Source: Morinoia aosen (Eukaryota > Arthropoda > Malacostraca > Amphipoda > Talitridae). From it: a stretch of DNA of 64,000 nt. The stretch covers positions 48,628,075 through 48,692,074 of the forward strand of contig CM059564.1 in NCBI GenBank assembly GCA_030386875.1, written 5' to 3'. Below the pieces are notes generated by a model. That model worked only from the letters and a program-made list of their open reading frames with translations, did no database searches and was not told where the DNA came from. Made by a program: the position numbers and the translations under genes. Of the stretch, positions 22,087 through 33,264 are shown one piece after another; the stretch's first letter is position 1, and each line of letters begins with the position of its first letter.

Positions 22087-24814
22087 GAGAGAGAAAGTTT
22101 TATTAATCAGCTACGGTAAACAAAATGTTTTCACTTGGTATGTAATGTACACTACACACCTCTTTTAAATCCCAAACTACTCAGTGTTGAATACGACACT
22201 TATGTCCTGAAGTTAGAATTATCTGACTGACCTTGACTCTAACGGCTATTTCAGGTTTGTTAAAAACGTAACAATTTTGAGTGTGAATGTACAAGAGACG
22301 ATTCAAAAGTTAGAGTCAACTCGACGATAACACAAGATGGATAGAATGGAAGTCACCTTTTATCTGTTGCGGAAGTTTCGTCACTGGTAACCTGTTCGAT
22401 GAATGAGCCTTCAGTGACCACTCAAGTCTGCCCTGAAGTGTCGTGTACACGACAAATGGTAACAATCTGTGGCGTTTCAACACGTTTGCAATCAATGGCA
22501 GCTTGTCAGCTATCAGACGAGGTAGGACACAAACGACTTCTTTTCGACAAGTTTCTTTCTTCGGCTGATAGCCATCACGAGACCGTGAATTGTTAATTTT
22601 TATTGGGGGCAAAGTACAGTAAAGCAATTTCACGCCCGATGATTCGAGGCTTTTCGCTCACTTATTTCTTTCCCTGGATTAATTACAGATTGTCACGAAC
22701 CATATTTTTCGGCGTGATGTTTTGAGCAGACTGTTCGAGTTCAAATTATAATGCAAAACTGTAGTGTGATACACTAAATTTGAAAAACTTTCCATCTGCT
22801 GTAGTGCTTTAACTCTCTCAATAACCTCGGCAATGTCAATTTTTCACTATTGATGAGATTAAAAGTACGTTTCCTTTTCATACTTCCATGCACGGTAAAA
22901 AAAGTACTTTCTGTAGAGTTTTTTCTGTGAGAATTCTAGCTGAAGAAGCAAAAAAAGCCAACACACTAGAAGACTGAAATAAGTTTTTCAAATTCATGAA
23001 CGTCTTAGGACTTGGTATACAAATCTACTTAGGTGGCAAAGTAAGAGTAAGAGGTAGCAAACCCCCCCTAACGCGTCTGAAATAAAACAGTTTTTCCAAT
23101 TGACCTCACAAATATCCAGATTACAATAAAGAAATGACCAACATTGATTAATATGATCAGAAGTCCTTCTGCTTACTGATGAATCAATGCCAGTACAATA
23201 GAAACTTGAAGAAGACATGATCATGAAAATGAACATGGTGGGTTACCTTCACTACAAGCCGAGGGTCAAGCCTGGGTGAGCCAAAATTGGGGATTTTTTG
23301 AAGAGTTCCTGTACAGCGCAGCGACAGAGCATGTGTCTCTGCCAAGCTGAGAGTCTTATTGGTGAATTTCTACCTTCACTGAGAACTTGTATAATAGATT
23401 TATAGTGAAATTAAAAACTCAATAATGATATTTTGTCAGAGATAGGTACTATTTTAGCATAACTACAGCATTGTCAAGCTGGACGTTTTAGTAGCTCTTG
23501 TGCTTGTTAGGCTAAAGTTGCATCCTGCAAACAGGCTGGAAAACTGAAAGTATAGATCTCTCATCACCAGGCATCACATGCAATTATGCATACAATATTT
23601 TTCATTTCAGTAATGAGAATGAATTTTCTTGATCAATGGTATAAAATGATAGACACAATAACACTACATTCGAATAATCAAAAAATCGATAAGCACTTCA
23701 GGGCCACATGTAGAATTAGGCACATGATGTTAACAAAAAACACTTTATCGTCACCCGTCGGCGCTAATACATACATTTTCACGTACGTTTTGCGTACGAT
23801 TCTGAGAAGGATCATGGATGTGCTTATCTGCTAATTCGAGCGCAATAGTTTTGGCGCCTCACAGTTTTGGTCTCGTCGGGCATGTTTGTATTGCGCTTAT
23901 AGATATCGCAGAACAGAAGGCATCACACTGGAAGAAAGTAGTGGCATCGATAATTACTGAAAAAACTCCAGGGTTTTAAATTTACATGAGGTATGTAAAA
24001 ATTAATAGTAAATGGTTGAGCACTAGACTGCGAAGAATTGTGTATCGATTTTTGCTTCAAAAACAAAGCACAGACTTTCATATTGCTCATCTTGGCAGCG
24101 CAACCTTCTGGTGAACGCAACACAATATTTTTAACCTTTTCATGCGCTGCAAATGTTTTTCCAGATTGCACTGCATTCAGCTAAAGCCAGCCGTAATTTT
24201 TTAGCTGAATGTGTTCACTTCAGAGTTAAGTATGGCCACTCAGAAGTTAATAGTTACGATCATGGATGTTCTTTTCCCTCATTTCTTATTTTTGTGACCA
24301 TTCAATTGTACCTCAATGTCCTGCATGGCAACGCATAAAAAATATTTACCATAAGTTTTACAATTTACGACAGATTTGCTTGGGTGCTTTGATGCAAACG
24401 CGGCACCAAATGAGCCATTGGCCGCACTACTGACGGAAATTTTGCAGTGACTCAGGCGAAGCCGTTTGAGAATTTCAAGCAGAAGCGCCTCGATTGAGCA
24501 ATTAGCGCGTTGCGTGACGGGCCTCAATAACTACGCAAGCCAGAACATGAGCTCGTATGGCACTCATCGACATCAGCCTGCACGCCAAAGTGATTGCGAT
24601 GAGAACGTTTTTGATGAGCTTATCAACCATGAAGACATACTGTGAGCTAAATCCTGCATACAACTTGCGAACCTAAACTGCTGAGTCATAACAGTTGGAA
24701 TTATTTGATATGAGGTCCGAAAATTACATGGTACGTTGAGAAATTAGGCATTTGAGAAGCGATCAAGTTTGAGCAGATGCGTGACTGCAACAAGCAGACG
24801 TACGAAGTGCAGAA
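22087..24814. other. Non-coding stretch, nothing identified
   Basis: The longest frame, 105 codons on the minus strand at 22316-22633, has no recognisable domain and is shadowed by a + strand frame. I see no tandem repeats or element ends. Confidence 0.5.
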
Positions 24815-25080
24815 GCCGTTAGTAGCGCCTTTGGTCGCTAATAACGTCATCATCGGGGAGATTTACGGCCATCGCACGGGCCCATTAGGGAAAAATGGCA
24901 GATAACGCAACTCCCGACCAGTGATGAGAGCCAGCACTCGGGTGAGAGTTACGCGCAATAAAAATAATGGATACCGCTCGTTAAGATAGGATTATTCCCT
25001 ATCGACATGCGACCTGGCCACCTGAAATGGCGCTCGAGTGGCCGCGTCGGGGAAACTATTGCAGGAAAGTAAAGTTGTTC
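24815..25080. promoter_or_regulatory. Candidate conserved non-coding block
   Basis: A GC-balanced island in AT-rich DNA lacks any frame but carries words typical of developmental enhancers: CTAATAACGTCATCATC, GATTTACGGCCATC (Abd-B/Cdx-like TTTACGGC), GGGCCCATTAGGG, and CAATAAAAATAATGG. These are seen in the sequence; function is inferred only from composition and motif style. Confidence 0.25.
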
Positions 25081-26401
25081 GTGGCGTGCATACGCATGTA
25101 GAAAAATGCAAATTTCCTCCATTGGATTTGTGGTGAAGAAATAAATAATTGAAGATTAAGAATCTGAAATATTTCTTAGTCGAGTGTTAAAATTTGACTG
25201 AGCTCGAGACTTGCGTTTGTGTATTTTCTTGAATATTGTGGGATAATGTCATGATTCACTGTAAATGAGATGATATTTAACAATAATTGTGATAAATCAA
25301 GTGATGTTTTAGGAAAAAATTGTGATAAACAGATGATGTGTTAACACAATACACAATAAATCAGTTGCTTGCCTAACAGGAATGACGATCATTCAAGTGA
25401 TTTTACAATAAACATTACTATAAATCAGCAGCTATTGTAGCAAAGTGAACTATAAGTGAAACGATGTTTTAAAAAACAAAGATAAATACGACAATATTTT
25501 GAACCGATGATGTTTTAATTACGCTGAAATGTTGCGTCAGTAAACTCGTCAGAATACTTTAAGCACACAGGGTCGGTATCGTAAATTATGAAAACAAGTG
25601 TAGCAAGAATTTCATGAACGTATTTTCTGGTAATCTTTTTTAATCGAAGGAAATATGCGTCTAGCACTGAAAAAATTCTGAACTGCCTTCTGCAATGCTC
25701 TGATTGAATGAGTGAAGATTCGTAACTTATATATTTATTACGGAAACCTTTGAACTGTATGGATTCTTAGAAATCAGTTTATGCTTTCTTTAGTCAACCT
25801 CTCACGGGTTTGTAGATCATGTTTAATTTAGCTCACGAATTACTCTTTCTTAACTTCATCAGAGAAGAGATTTCGCTAAGATATTCCTCAGACCAAGTGC
25901 ACAAGTTAGCATTCATGACTCCCACTCATACGTAGAGTAATACAATTAGCAATTTTAACGACAGTAATGCATAGCTTGCAGTACTCTCCGTCGCTATCAA
26001 ATGTTACTTTATCCTACCTAATACATGCACGACGGGTATCTTCTCAACTTTATGGGCCATTCAGCTTTTATTTCCAAGCAGAACAAGTTTACTAAGCAGC
26101 CAAGGAACGCTCTCGGCTGGAGGCTGTGGTAGTCATACACACTCTCACTTGCATTAAATAACTACAATATATGTTAACTCTTTGCATGCATGGGCGTGTG
26201 CAGCGGTAAAACTAAACTCAGGGTCAGTTATTCTTGTATGGAAACATGTAAGTAATTTTCAGTAACTTTTTTCAAGTCTCTAAGTGTAAAATTTAGGGAG
26301 GAACAAATCTTGCTTATGATGGTAACGTTGACACTCCAGACACGAGTCATGAGTGAACTGTTTCATGATTCGACTAAGAAAAATGAAAACTATAACTAAT
26401 T
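25081..26401. other. AT-rich stretch with a very degenerate repeat
   Basis: At 25240-25520 words such as AACAATAATTGTGATAAATCA, GTGATGTTTTA and ACAATAAATCAG recur loosely and may be an eroded minisatellite. Nothing else is seen. Confidence 0.4.
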
Positions 26402-27171
26402 ATTGTGGTAGTGTGAGTCGCAGAATATTAGCTGCCTACCTCGTGGTAGTGTTACTCACTGAATATTGGCTGCTCTACCTCGTGGTAGTGTTACTCACTG
26501 AATATTGGCTGCTCTGCCTCGTGGTAGTGTTACTCACTAAATATTGGCTGCTCTACCTCGTGTTAGTGTTACTCACTGAATATTGGTTGCTCTGCCTCGT
26601 GGTAGTGTTACTCACTAAATATTGGCTGCTCTACCTCGTGGTAGTGTTACTCACTGAATATTGGCTGCTCTGCCTCATGGTAGTGTTACTCACTAAATAT
26701 TGGCTGCTCTACCTCGTGGTAGTGTTACTCACTGAATATTGGTTGCTCTACCTCGTGGTAGTGTTACTCACTGAATATTGGCTGCTCTACCTCGTGGTAG
26801 TGTTACTCACTGAATATTGGCTGCTCTACCTCGTGGTAGTGTTACTCACTCAATATTGGCTGCTCTACCTCGTGGTAGTGTTACTCACTGAATATTGGCT
26901 GCTCTACCTCGTGTTAGTGTTACTCACTAAATATTGGTTGCTCTACCTCGTGGTAGTTTTACTCACTGAATATTGGCTGCTCTACCTCGTGGTAGTGTTA
27001 CTCACTGAATATTGGCTGCTCTACCTCGTGGTAGTTTTACTCACTGAATATTGGCTGCTCTACCTCGTGGTAGTGTTACTCACTGAATATTGGTTGCTCT
27101 ACCTCGTGGTAGTTTTACTCACTGAATATTGACTGCTCTACCTCATGTTAGTGTTACTCACTGAATATTGG
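26402..27171. repeat. 39-bp minisatellite, about 19-20 copies, open on + strand
   Basis: The unit contains CTCGTGGTAGTGTTACTCAC followed by TGAATATTGGCTGCTCTAC. As 39 bp is 13 codons, one + frame stays open for 259 codons (26353-27132), with a 13-residue hydrophobic repeat, LVVVLLTEYWLLY. The only start upstream of the array in that frame is GTG or an ATG shortly before the repeat, and there is no recognisable N- or C-terminal domain. A translated product would be almost entirely hydrophobic. I read it as a repeat that happens to be open, not a gene. Variants (TTAGTG, ACTAAATATTGG, TGGTTGCTC, TAGTTTTA) are interspersed, consistent with unequal exchange. Confidence 0.95.
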
Positions 27172-27441
27172 CCATCCTGACGGTTAATGACGGAACATAC
27201 ATTTGATTAAATGGGAGTACCGTTAACGGTGATTCAAACATTGACTGACTAGGCAAAATAAGGCAGCTAATTTAAAAAAGCTTTTTTCAACATACAACAC
27301 AGCTAGTAGTGAAGTAAAAGTAGGATTTAGTTTAGAATACCTCAGCAAAACAGTGACTGATGTAGCCACACAAGCGCCAGGAGCTATAGAGCCCTAACAG
27401 AGAAGGCCATGCAGGAACGCTGTGGTGTGAGGGAGGTTTTT

Positions 27442-27505
27442 CGGTGTGGCGGTGTGGCAGTGTGGCGGTATGGTGGTGTGGTGGTGTGGTGGTGTGGCGG
27501 TGTGG
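27442..27505. repeat. 8-bp G-rich repeat, 8 copies
   Basis: Exactly eight units of CGGTGTGG or its variants (CAGTGTGG, CGGTATGG, TGGTGTGG) run without an indel. The G-doublet spacing makes two-tetrad quadruplex folding conceivable on the + strand. Confidence 0.9.
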
Positions 27506-27819
27506 CGAGAGCCGCTCACAACAACGCAGGGAAAATAGTTTCCCCTCGCGTATGCATCAGAACAAAAAAATGAACTCTTCTTTAGTATGTATATGTATGT
27601 AGGTCTTTTTCTCGTTAGGGTTTGGGTCTAGTTTCATTTATTATGTGAAATTAAATACTGCTGTTACCTGTTAAAATCACGTCAATATCTTAAAGTGAGT
27701 TTCAAAGAGCGGTCACCATAAGCTATTTTGGAAATCCCTGAAGTTCCTGAAGTTCGGATCTTCGAACGTTAACAAAATCGACAAATACATATAAAAACAG
27801 AGAGAAATCCTAAAAATCC

Positions 27820-28110
27820 ATTCGAGTGTTTCATTCTCTGAAAAACAGCCATATTGAAAAAAATTCTCGAATTAGCTTGCATTTAATTCCTGGATACGAG
27901 TGTTTCATTCTTGAGTTTTCATTTCTTGATACGAGTGTTTCATCCAAGTGTTCCATTCTCACAAAACAGGCATATTCAAAAAAATTCTCGAAAAAGACCT
28001 GGTTTAATTCCTGATACCAGTGTTTCATCCAAGTGTTTCATTCTCATAAAAACAGCCACATCGAAGCAAATTCTCGAATAAGCTCACATTTAATACCTTG
28101 ATACCAGTCC
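27820..28110. repeat. Degenerate tandem repeat of about 100 bp, three copies
   Basis: Three imperfect units share GAGTGTTTCATTCTC, AAAACAGCCATAT, AAATTCTCGAA and TTTAATTCCTGATACCAGTG in order. An internal duplication of the GTGTTTCAT part is present in the second and third units. Confidence 0.85.
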
Positions 28111-28639
28111 TAGCAAAGATGACCCGTCCTTCCCTCGCAGCCCGAGGGTGCCCGCACTGCGGCCACAGCCGACGTCGCTCGCCGTAAATTTCAATTCTGC
28201 GATTTAGTGAGACGGAAAAAGACGCCCGCAGCTGCGGCGTCGCTGCCCTGAGCGGCTAATGTCACTTTGTTGCTTGGGCAGTTCGTGAACTTCTGTCTTG
28301 GGCTTTTGTGATCTGGAAATGTTGACTGGAAGACAGAGCAGTACTGCGTCGTCCTCATAGCATTCAGAAGTTGGCTGTGCTCAGTTGTAACGGGACCCTT
28401 TGTAAACAAAATGAGGCCATACGTGATCAATGAGATAGAACATTGCAGCGAAATGTTTGTTAGCTAATTTATTTTATGACGAGCTAGTGGACGGAGCTAT
28501 GACGAAAACTATAGGTGCACGTTACTACCACTGCAGGTGTACGTAAGACTACAAGTATGTACCTACAGAAGTACGTCTCCACGCACGAACGAATCGATGG
28601 ATGAATTCAATTGAGCGGAAATCCAATTAGTTAGTATAA
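28111..28639. promoter_or_regulatory. GC-rich candidate regulatory block (28125-28330) and flank
   Basis: 28125-28330 is the most CpG-rich non-repetitive stretch in this half of the window, with GCACTGCGGCCACAGCCGAC, GCCGTAAATTTCAATTCTGC and GAGCGGCTAATGTCACTTTG. A minus-strand frame of 79 codons crosses it without a recognisable domain. It could be a promoter-proximal or enhancer element, or old transposon DNA. Confidence 0.22.
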
Positions 28640-28870
28640 AGTGTCAGCAGGAGGGATGGCAAAAATGATTGCAGCAGAGGAGGCAAAAGTGTCAGCAAGA
28701 CAGAGGGCAAAGCGGCCATCAAGACAGAGGGCAAAGGTGTTGGCGAAATAGAGGGCAAAAGTGTAAGGAAGAAAGATGGCAAAAGGGTGAGCAAGAAAAG
28801 GGGTACAAGCGTCACTAAAAGAGATGGTAATAGAGTCTGCAAGAAAGAACATAAAAGTGTCAGCGGGAGA
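28640..28870. repeat. 24-bp degenerate minisatellite, about 10 copies
   Basis: Units resemble GTGTCAGCAAGACAGAGGGC plus AAAA and are purine-rich on the + strand. Since 24 is a multiple of three, minus-strand frames stay open and read as leucine/proline/serine repeats (LLPSLLLT-like, 94 codons). It ends in a short (GA)n run. Confidence 0.9.
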
Positions 28871-31800
28871 GAGAGAGAGAGTATGAAGATAACAGCAATG
28901 TGATTGCTCATAAAATTCGCGGCCAGTTATCTAAATAATTGTGACAGCAATATTTTGAGAAAGCTGTTATTATTCTGAATAAATATTGTTAATTCAGCAT
29001 GAATTACTTACAGAGGACTCCCATCCTAACTGTTCCTTAGACTTGCAGAGATATCGAAATTTTGCGATATTCTTTTCAAATAATATTGTTTTCAACCGAA
29101 ACTGTTTTTGAGTGAAAAAAGTTGAAAATTATACCATAGTTAAACCATAATATTGTACTCGAAAGATTGTTCTTGAATGGCTCATTTAAATTTTTTAGAA
29201 ATGAAATGATAACGCTTGAGAACAGTATGCTAATAAAGTATTAACATATATCGCAAGCATTATTACCACATGATGCTGAGTCCAATAACATGTAAAAATA
29301 ATATGGTATTCATACATTTCGCTATTCAAGTTATATTGTTCACAAACTGAGCTAAACCCAGTTTAAGGAAGTCTGTGCACTGCGAAATAATTAATTTTAT
29401 CGAAAACCTCTACTCTCAGCAAAATACGTAAGCAACTTACATCCGCAGTAATTACTCAGGAGCGTTTTTCATTTAAGATTTGCATGACCATCCTGCAGTC
29501 GAGATAATAATTTGCAATATCGAGCTCAAGAGGCAAAATGCGCCCACAAATTCTGGAAGCGAAGCTGGAGCTCATTAGTTGAGGGGGCAGCTCCATGTCG
29601 CGTGCGCAAAAATGAGGAGCAAAATTTCCAGGAGCCAAAAGCAGGCGAAAAGCTGCGAGCCTCCAAACAACGGAACATGAGTCCGCCTTTCATTATCTAT
29701 TCGGGCAAAAGTTAAAGCTCGCTTTAAAATGCATGGAATAGCAAGACTGCCGGCACTCGGAGTTAGGAGCAGGAGAGCACTTGATACCCGCCTTCAAGCA
29801 CGCAATAAAAGTCATAAAAAAGAGAATTACAGACGTAATTACCGTTCTTGGAGGTATTGGGAGGCCCCCTAAATGTAAATGATTTGAACAAATGGCTTTT
29901 GTACGCACCGGGACGCGACTGAGGCGGCGATGACACTACTCTGAGGTGTCCCTGCGACCGAAGAAACAAAATCTTCTTTTGAACTTCAGCACTGAGCCAA
30001 GTTTAGTGGATATGAGACGTCTTTTAAAGGTATTTTACAATTTAAGGATGGAGACTGAATCGCTCGAGGAAGTCTCAGGAATAGGAATAGGTTTTAGGGA
30101 TATTATGGGTGACTTGAAAGTTAAAACGACACTCCGATCGTGAGGCTTAAAATTCTAGGTTAGAATTCTGATCACAATGTACTGAGATTATGAAACTTTT
30201 CAGAATTTTTTTATCGTCATACGTATCCAATAGAACTTTTTAGTAGAGCAAAGGCTGAGCTGAGCTACATTTTTTAATGATACAAAATGTGAAGAATTTC
30301 ATTAACAACTTTTCAGACTAGTTGTTACTTCCAGCGCAATATTTTCCGTTCTCACTGCTAACAAATATACGGCTTAACGTGTATGCAAATTAAATCTGGC
30401 TGATGTTCGAGCAAGCCCACACCAGCATACCTTCAGTCTCGTAATTTCATCAATAAGCTTTTAGGTCGGATACATTTTAGGAACATCTCAGAGCAGGCAT
30501 AAAATGTCCGACGAAGACCGGATTATGTTTTTATCTGTTCGTTCGTTTGCTTAGATATCGACAGTTTTATGCACATAATAATAAAAAAGAATATTTATAC
30601 ATTAGTTTTAAGTTAGGAGGTGCAGTGGCCAGGGCAGCCCTCCAGATTCAAACGGCGCGAACCAAATGCCGCCACACACAAGTATTGAGTATTATGCAGC
30701 GCATGTTTTTCGAGGAATTTTAGAACTGCACAAAACGTGCAGAAAGTCTGTTTTCAATTGTTGTACTGTTGAACTATACAAAAAAATCTTGCTGTGAAGA
30801 AGCCCATTGTTACCAGTAAAACACGAGAGTGGTATAAGTCAGTGATAGTTGAGTCGTGAGCTAAACAAGTTGCCAGGCTTCAACGGCAGCCTATCAAAAA
30901 AAAAATGTTTTGTGTGAGGCTTGAGAAGCATTTTAGCAAATTACCTGAAAATAAGAGACATAAAAAAAAAATATCACGCTAAGACATTATTGCATGCTTA
31001 TTGCATGAGATTATTACATGCTTATTGCATAACAGGTCTAAAAGCATTATTTTAGACTTGTAAAATAATTTGTGATCTCTTCATTAATTTCTTATGCGTA
31101 GCCAAAAACTACCCGTGAACATTTGAAAGACGATCCATGTCAGTGGTATGTATATCGTTGGAGCTTAGGTTTGGGAAATTTATATGAGGCGAAGATATGA
31201 ACATTAGCCTGAATGAACAACATTACCTTATACAGTAAGTACGGGAAGAAGGGGGTTGGCGTTTACAACTTAATTAAAAGTTTTTGCTCGAACTCATCCC
31301 ACTATTGCTCTGTTTGTTCGCCTTTTTGTGAAAGCAAGAGGATTTTCTGTAAAAAAAACATCGTTTGTATGCAAATAAATACTTTAAAATCGTAGATGAA
31401 CTTAGTCGGATGAATAAATGTTCCAAACACATTGAGAAAAAGAGCTAGGACTCTTTACCAACCATGAGTGTCCATTGGTAAGGAGGTTAATCTATAGTAC
31501 TTCCATAGCACCTGCAATGGATTTCTATGTAAATAATTTTCAAGTAGATGTTTTACACTCATTCGCATACGATATTTTTCAAGTGCAGTTAGTGAGTTCA
31601 AAAATTAAGGTCAGCTTCTTGAATTATTGCTTAAGTGCAGATACTGTATTCAATAATTAAGTTCTGTAGCTTGAATTACAGCTTAAGTTCACTCGCAGGA
31701 ATTTGGGCTTAAGTTCAGCTATTGCAAACAAAACTTAGCTTAGCTGCTGGATTAAAATTTATAAATTATAAAAATTGGTGTTGAGCTATCTGAAGTTTCG

Positions 31801-32424
31801 TAAAATGTCTTCTATGGTGAAAAGTGTGTTGAAGTGAAAGAACTCTTAACCACGGTCGGAAAATAATGAACTAACACATGAATCAGTTCTATATATAAAC
31901 TTTAGCTGATTTTACAACTAAAAGTTTATCTTTAAAGTGCATTTCAATGAAAATCGAACCTCGGGCTTTAATTCGAATTGAGTTTAGTGAAGAGAAAATA
32001 TCTAAAAAGTAAGTTAAATCCTGGTATTATTTACCGTAGACCTATTAATGTAACGACGTTTTTGCCAGATTTTCGAAATGCTTGATGAAACGTGGGAAAA
32101 TTTCTCACTCTTTCATAATTTTCCCTAACAATTTTTGCTGACAATAAACAGTTGGAATTATTGGAATCACTAATTCTTTATCCGAATTCATAAAACAATG
32201 ATCAGTGGTACTCAGGACTTATCTTGAAAAAAACAATTGCTAAAAATTTCAAAATAATTTCACGAAACGTTGTGACTCACCAACACCAAATTTGCTATTT
32301 TGACATGGAAAGTATGCATTAAAACAAGTTTTACCTCAAAATGACATCGAGAGTGCATAAAATGCTGATGAAAGGAAAGATCATACGAACTAAATATTCA
32401 GAATTTTTCACCGTAAAGAATTGG
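28871..32424. other. AT-rich non-coding stretch with a weak repeat
   Basis: No gene, element or good tandem array. At 31500-31745 words such as TTGAATTATTGCTTAAGTGC and TTGAATTACAGCTTAAGTTC recur loosely. A short GTGCAGTGGCCAGG / AGATTCAAACGG segment near 30620-30650 recalls tRNA boxes but the spacing is wrong. Near 31000-31025 TTATTGCATGC-type words repeat a few times. Confidence 0.45.
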
Positions 32425-32640
32425 ATGCCTCACCGAGGTCCCTGGCAGTCAATACCGCTGGCTGGGAGGACTGGATGGCTCAGGTTCTCTTTAACTGCGC
32501 CTCGACTGGAATTCTAATTTCCCAAATGGGCTCTAATTGTTCGGTGCTCCATTGATGCCATTACAGATGCCCGGGGTGACCCTGACTCGAATGGCTTCTC
32601 TAGTTTGGATATCAGACTCTCGCTTTTGTTAGGAGAACTT
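32425..32640. promoter_or_regulatory. Candidate conserved non-coding block
   Basis: Balanced composition with closely packed homeobox-type words, GAATTCTAATTTCCC, GGGCTCTAATTGTTCGG and CTCCATTGATGCCATTACAG, and no open frame. The regulatory reading is inference. Confidence 0.25.
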
Positions 32641-33014
32641 CAGAAATGATGTTACTCTCAACGTTGAATCGGAGTTTAATTTCCGTGAATTCTTAAGAAT
32701 AAGCCTCATAGGATATGAGAAGACAAGCCTGGTGGGGATATTCTTGGAGAAGGTCGAGGGCGCATTCGGGAAACCTCATTCTAAGACAGAGTTCCATTTG
32801 ATTTGCATGTGCTTTGTTACGGAGACTTAAAAAGTATTAAATACAGTAAATCAGTTCAGCATTTCTTGATGTGAGTATATGTGTGCACGCATGTAAATGT
32901 GCATTTAACTTAACTCACGCTGCTAAAATTCATATCAACTTCGGCCAGCCTACCTCTACTATAGCATTCCGCACACCAACCTAGTCGGAGACTGAAGTGA
33001 AGTCCCATCCTGCA
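32641..33014. other. Non-coding stretch, nothing identified
   Basis: Transitional AT-rich DNA leading into the E-box cluster; no feature seen. Confidence 0.4.
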
Positions 33015-33264
33015 CAGCTGGCTGCCGGGATCTCCAGCAGTACACACAACAGCTGCTCAGACACGCAGAGTGAATGCGCAGCTGCACCCAGCAACGCTGC
33101 AGATCTCAATACAGCTGCAGCCACGCCCAACTTAGCTCGCCTTCTCATAAAGCTGCTGCGTGAGAGACAAGCATTGCAGCGTTAAGTGGCTCTAACTGTT
33201 ATGAAGAGTTATGCTGGAGCAGTTACAGCTGTAACTGCCCGGCACTGCTCAGCTGTAACTGCTC
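33015..33264. promoter_or_regulatory. Cluster of six CAGCTG E-boxes with inverted repeat
   Basis: CAGCTG occurs at 33015, 33050, 33079, 33112, 33226 and 33250, six times in 241 bp, against a random expectation of about one per 4 kb. CAGCTG is a well-known bHLH binding core (for example Achaete-Scute/Daughterless or MyoD-type dimers). The last two sites lie in a perfect 15-bp inverted repeat, GAGCAGTTACAGCTG (33217-33231) and CAGCTGTAACTGCTC (33250-33264). The first arm also overlaps a 16-bp palindrome, AGTTACAGCTGTAACT, at 33221-33236. A short + frame (32997-33185, alanine/serine rich) covers part of it and could in principle be coding, but it has no recognisable domain. Confidence 0.45.

Noticed and set aside
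30606..30665. tRNA-like A and B box words
   Set aside because: Spacing between the boxes is about 15 nt, far too short for a tRNA or SINE promoter, and no acceptor stem is present.
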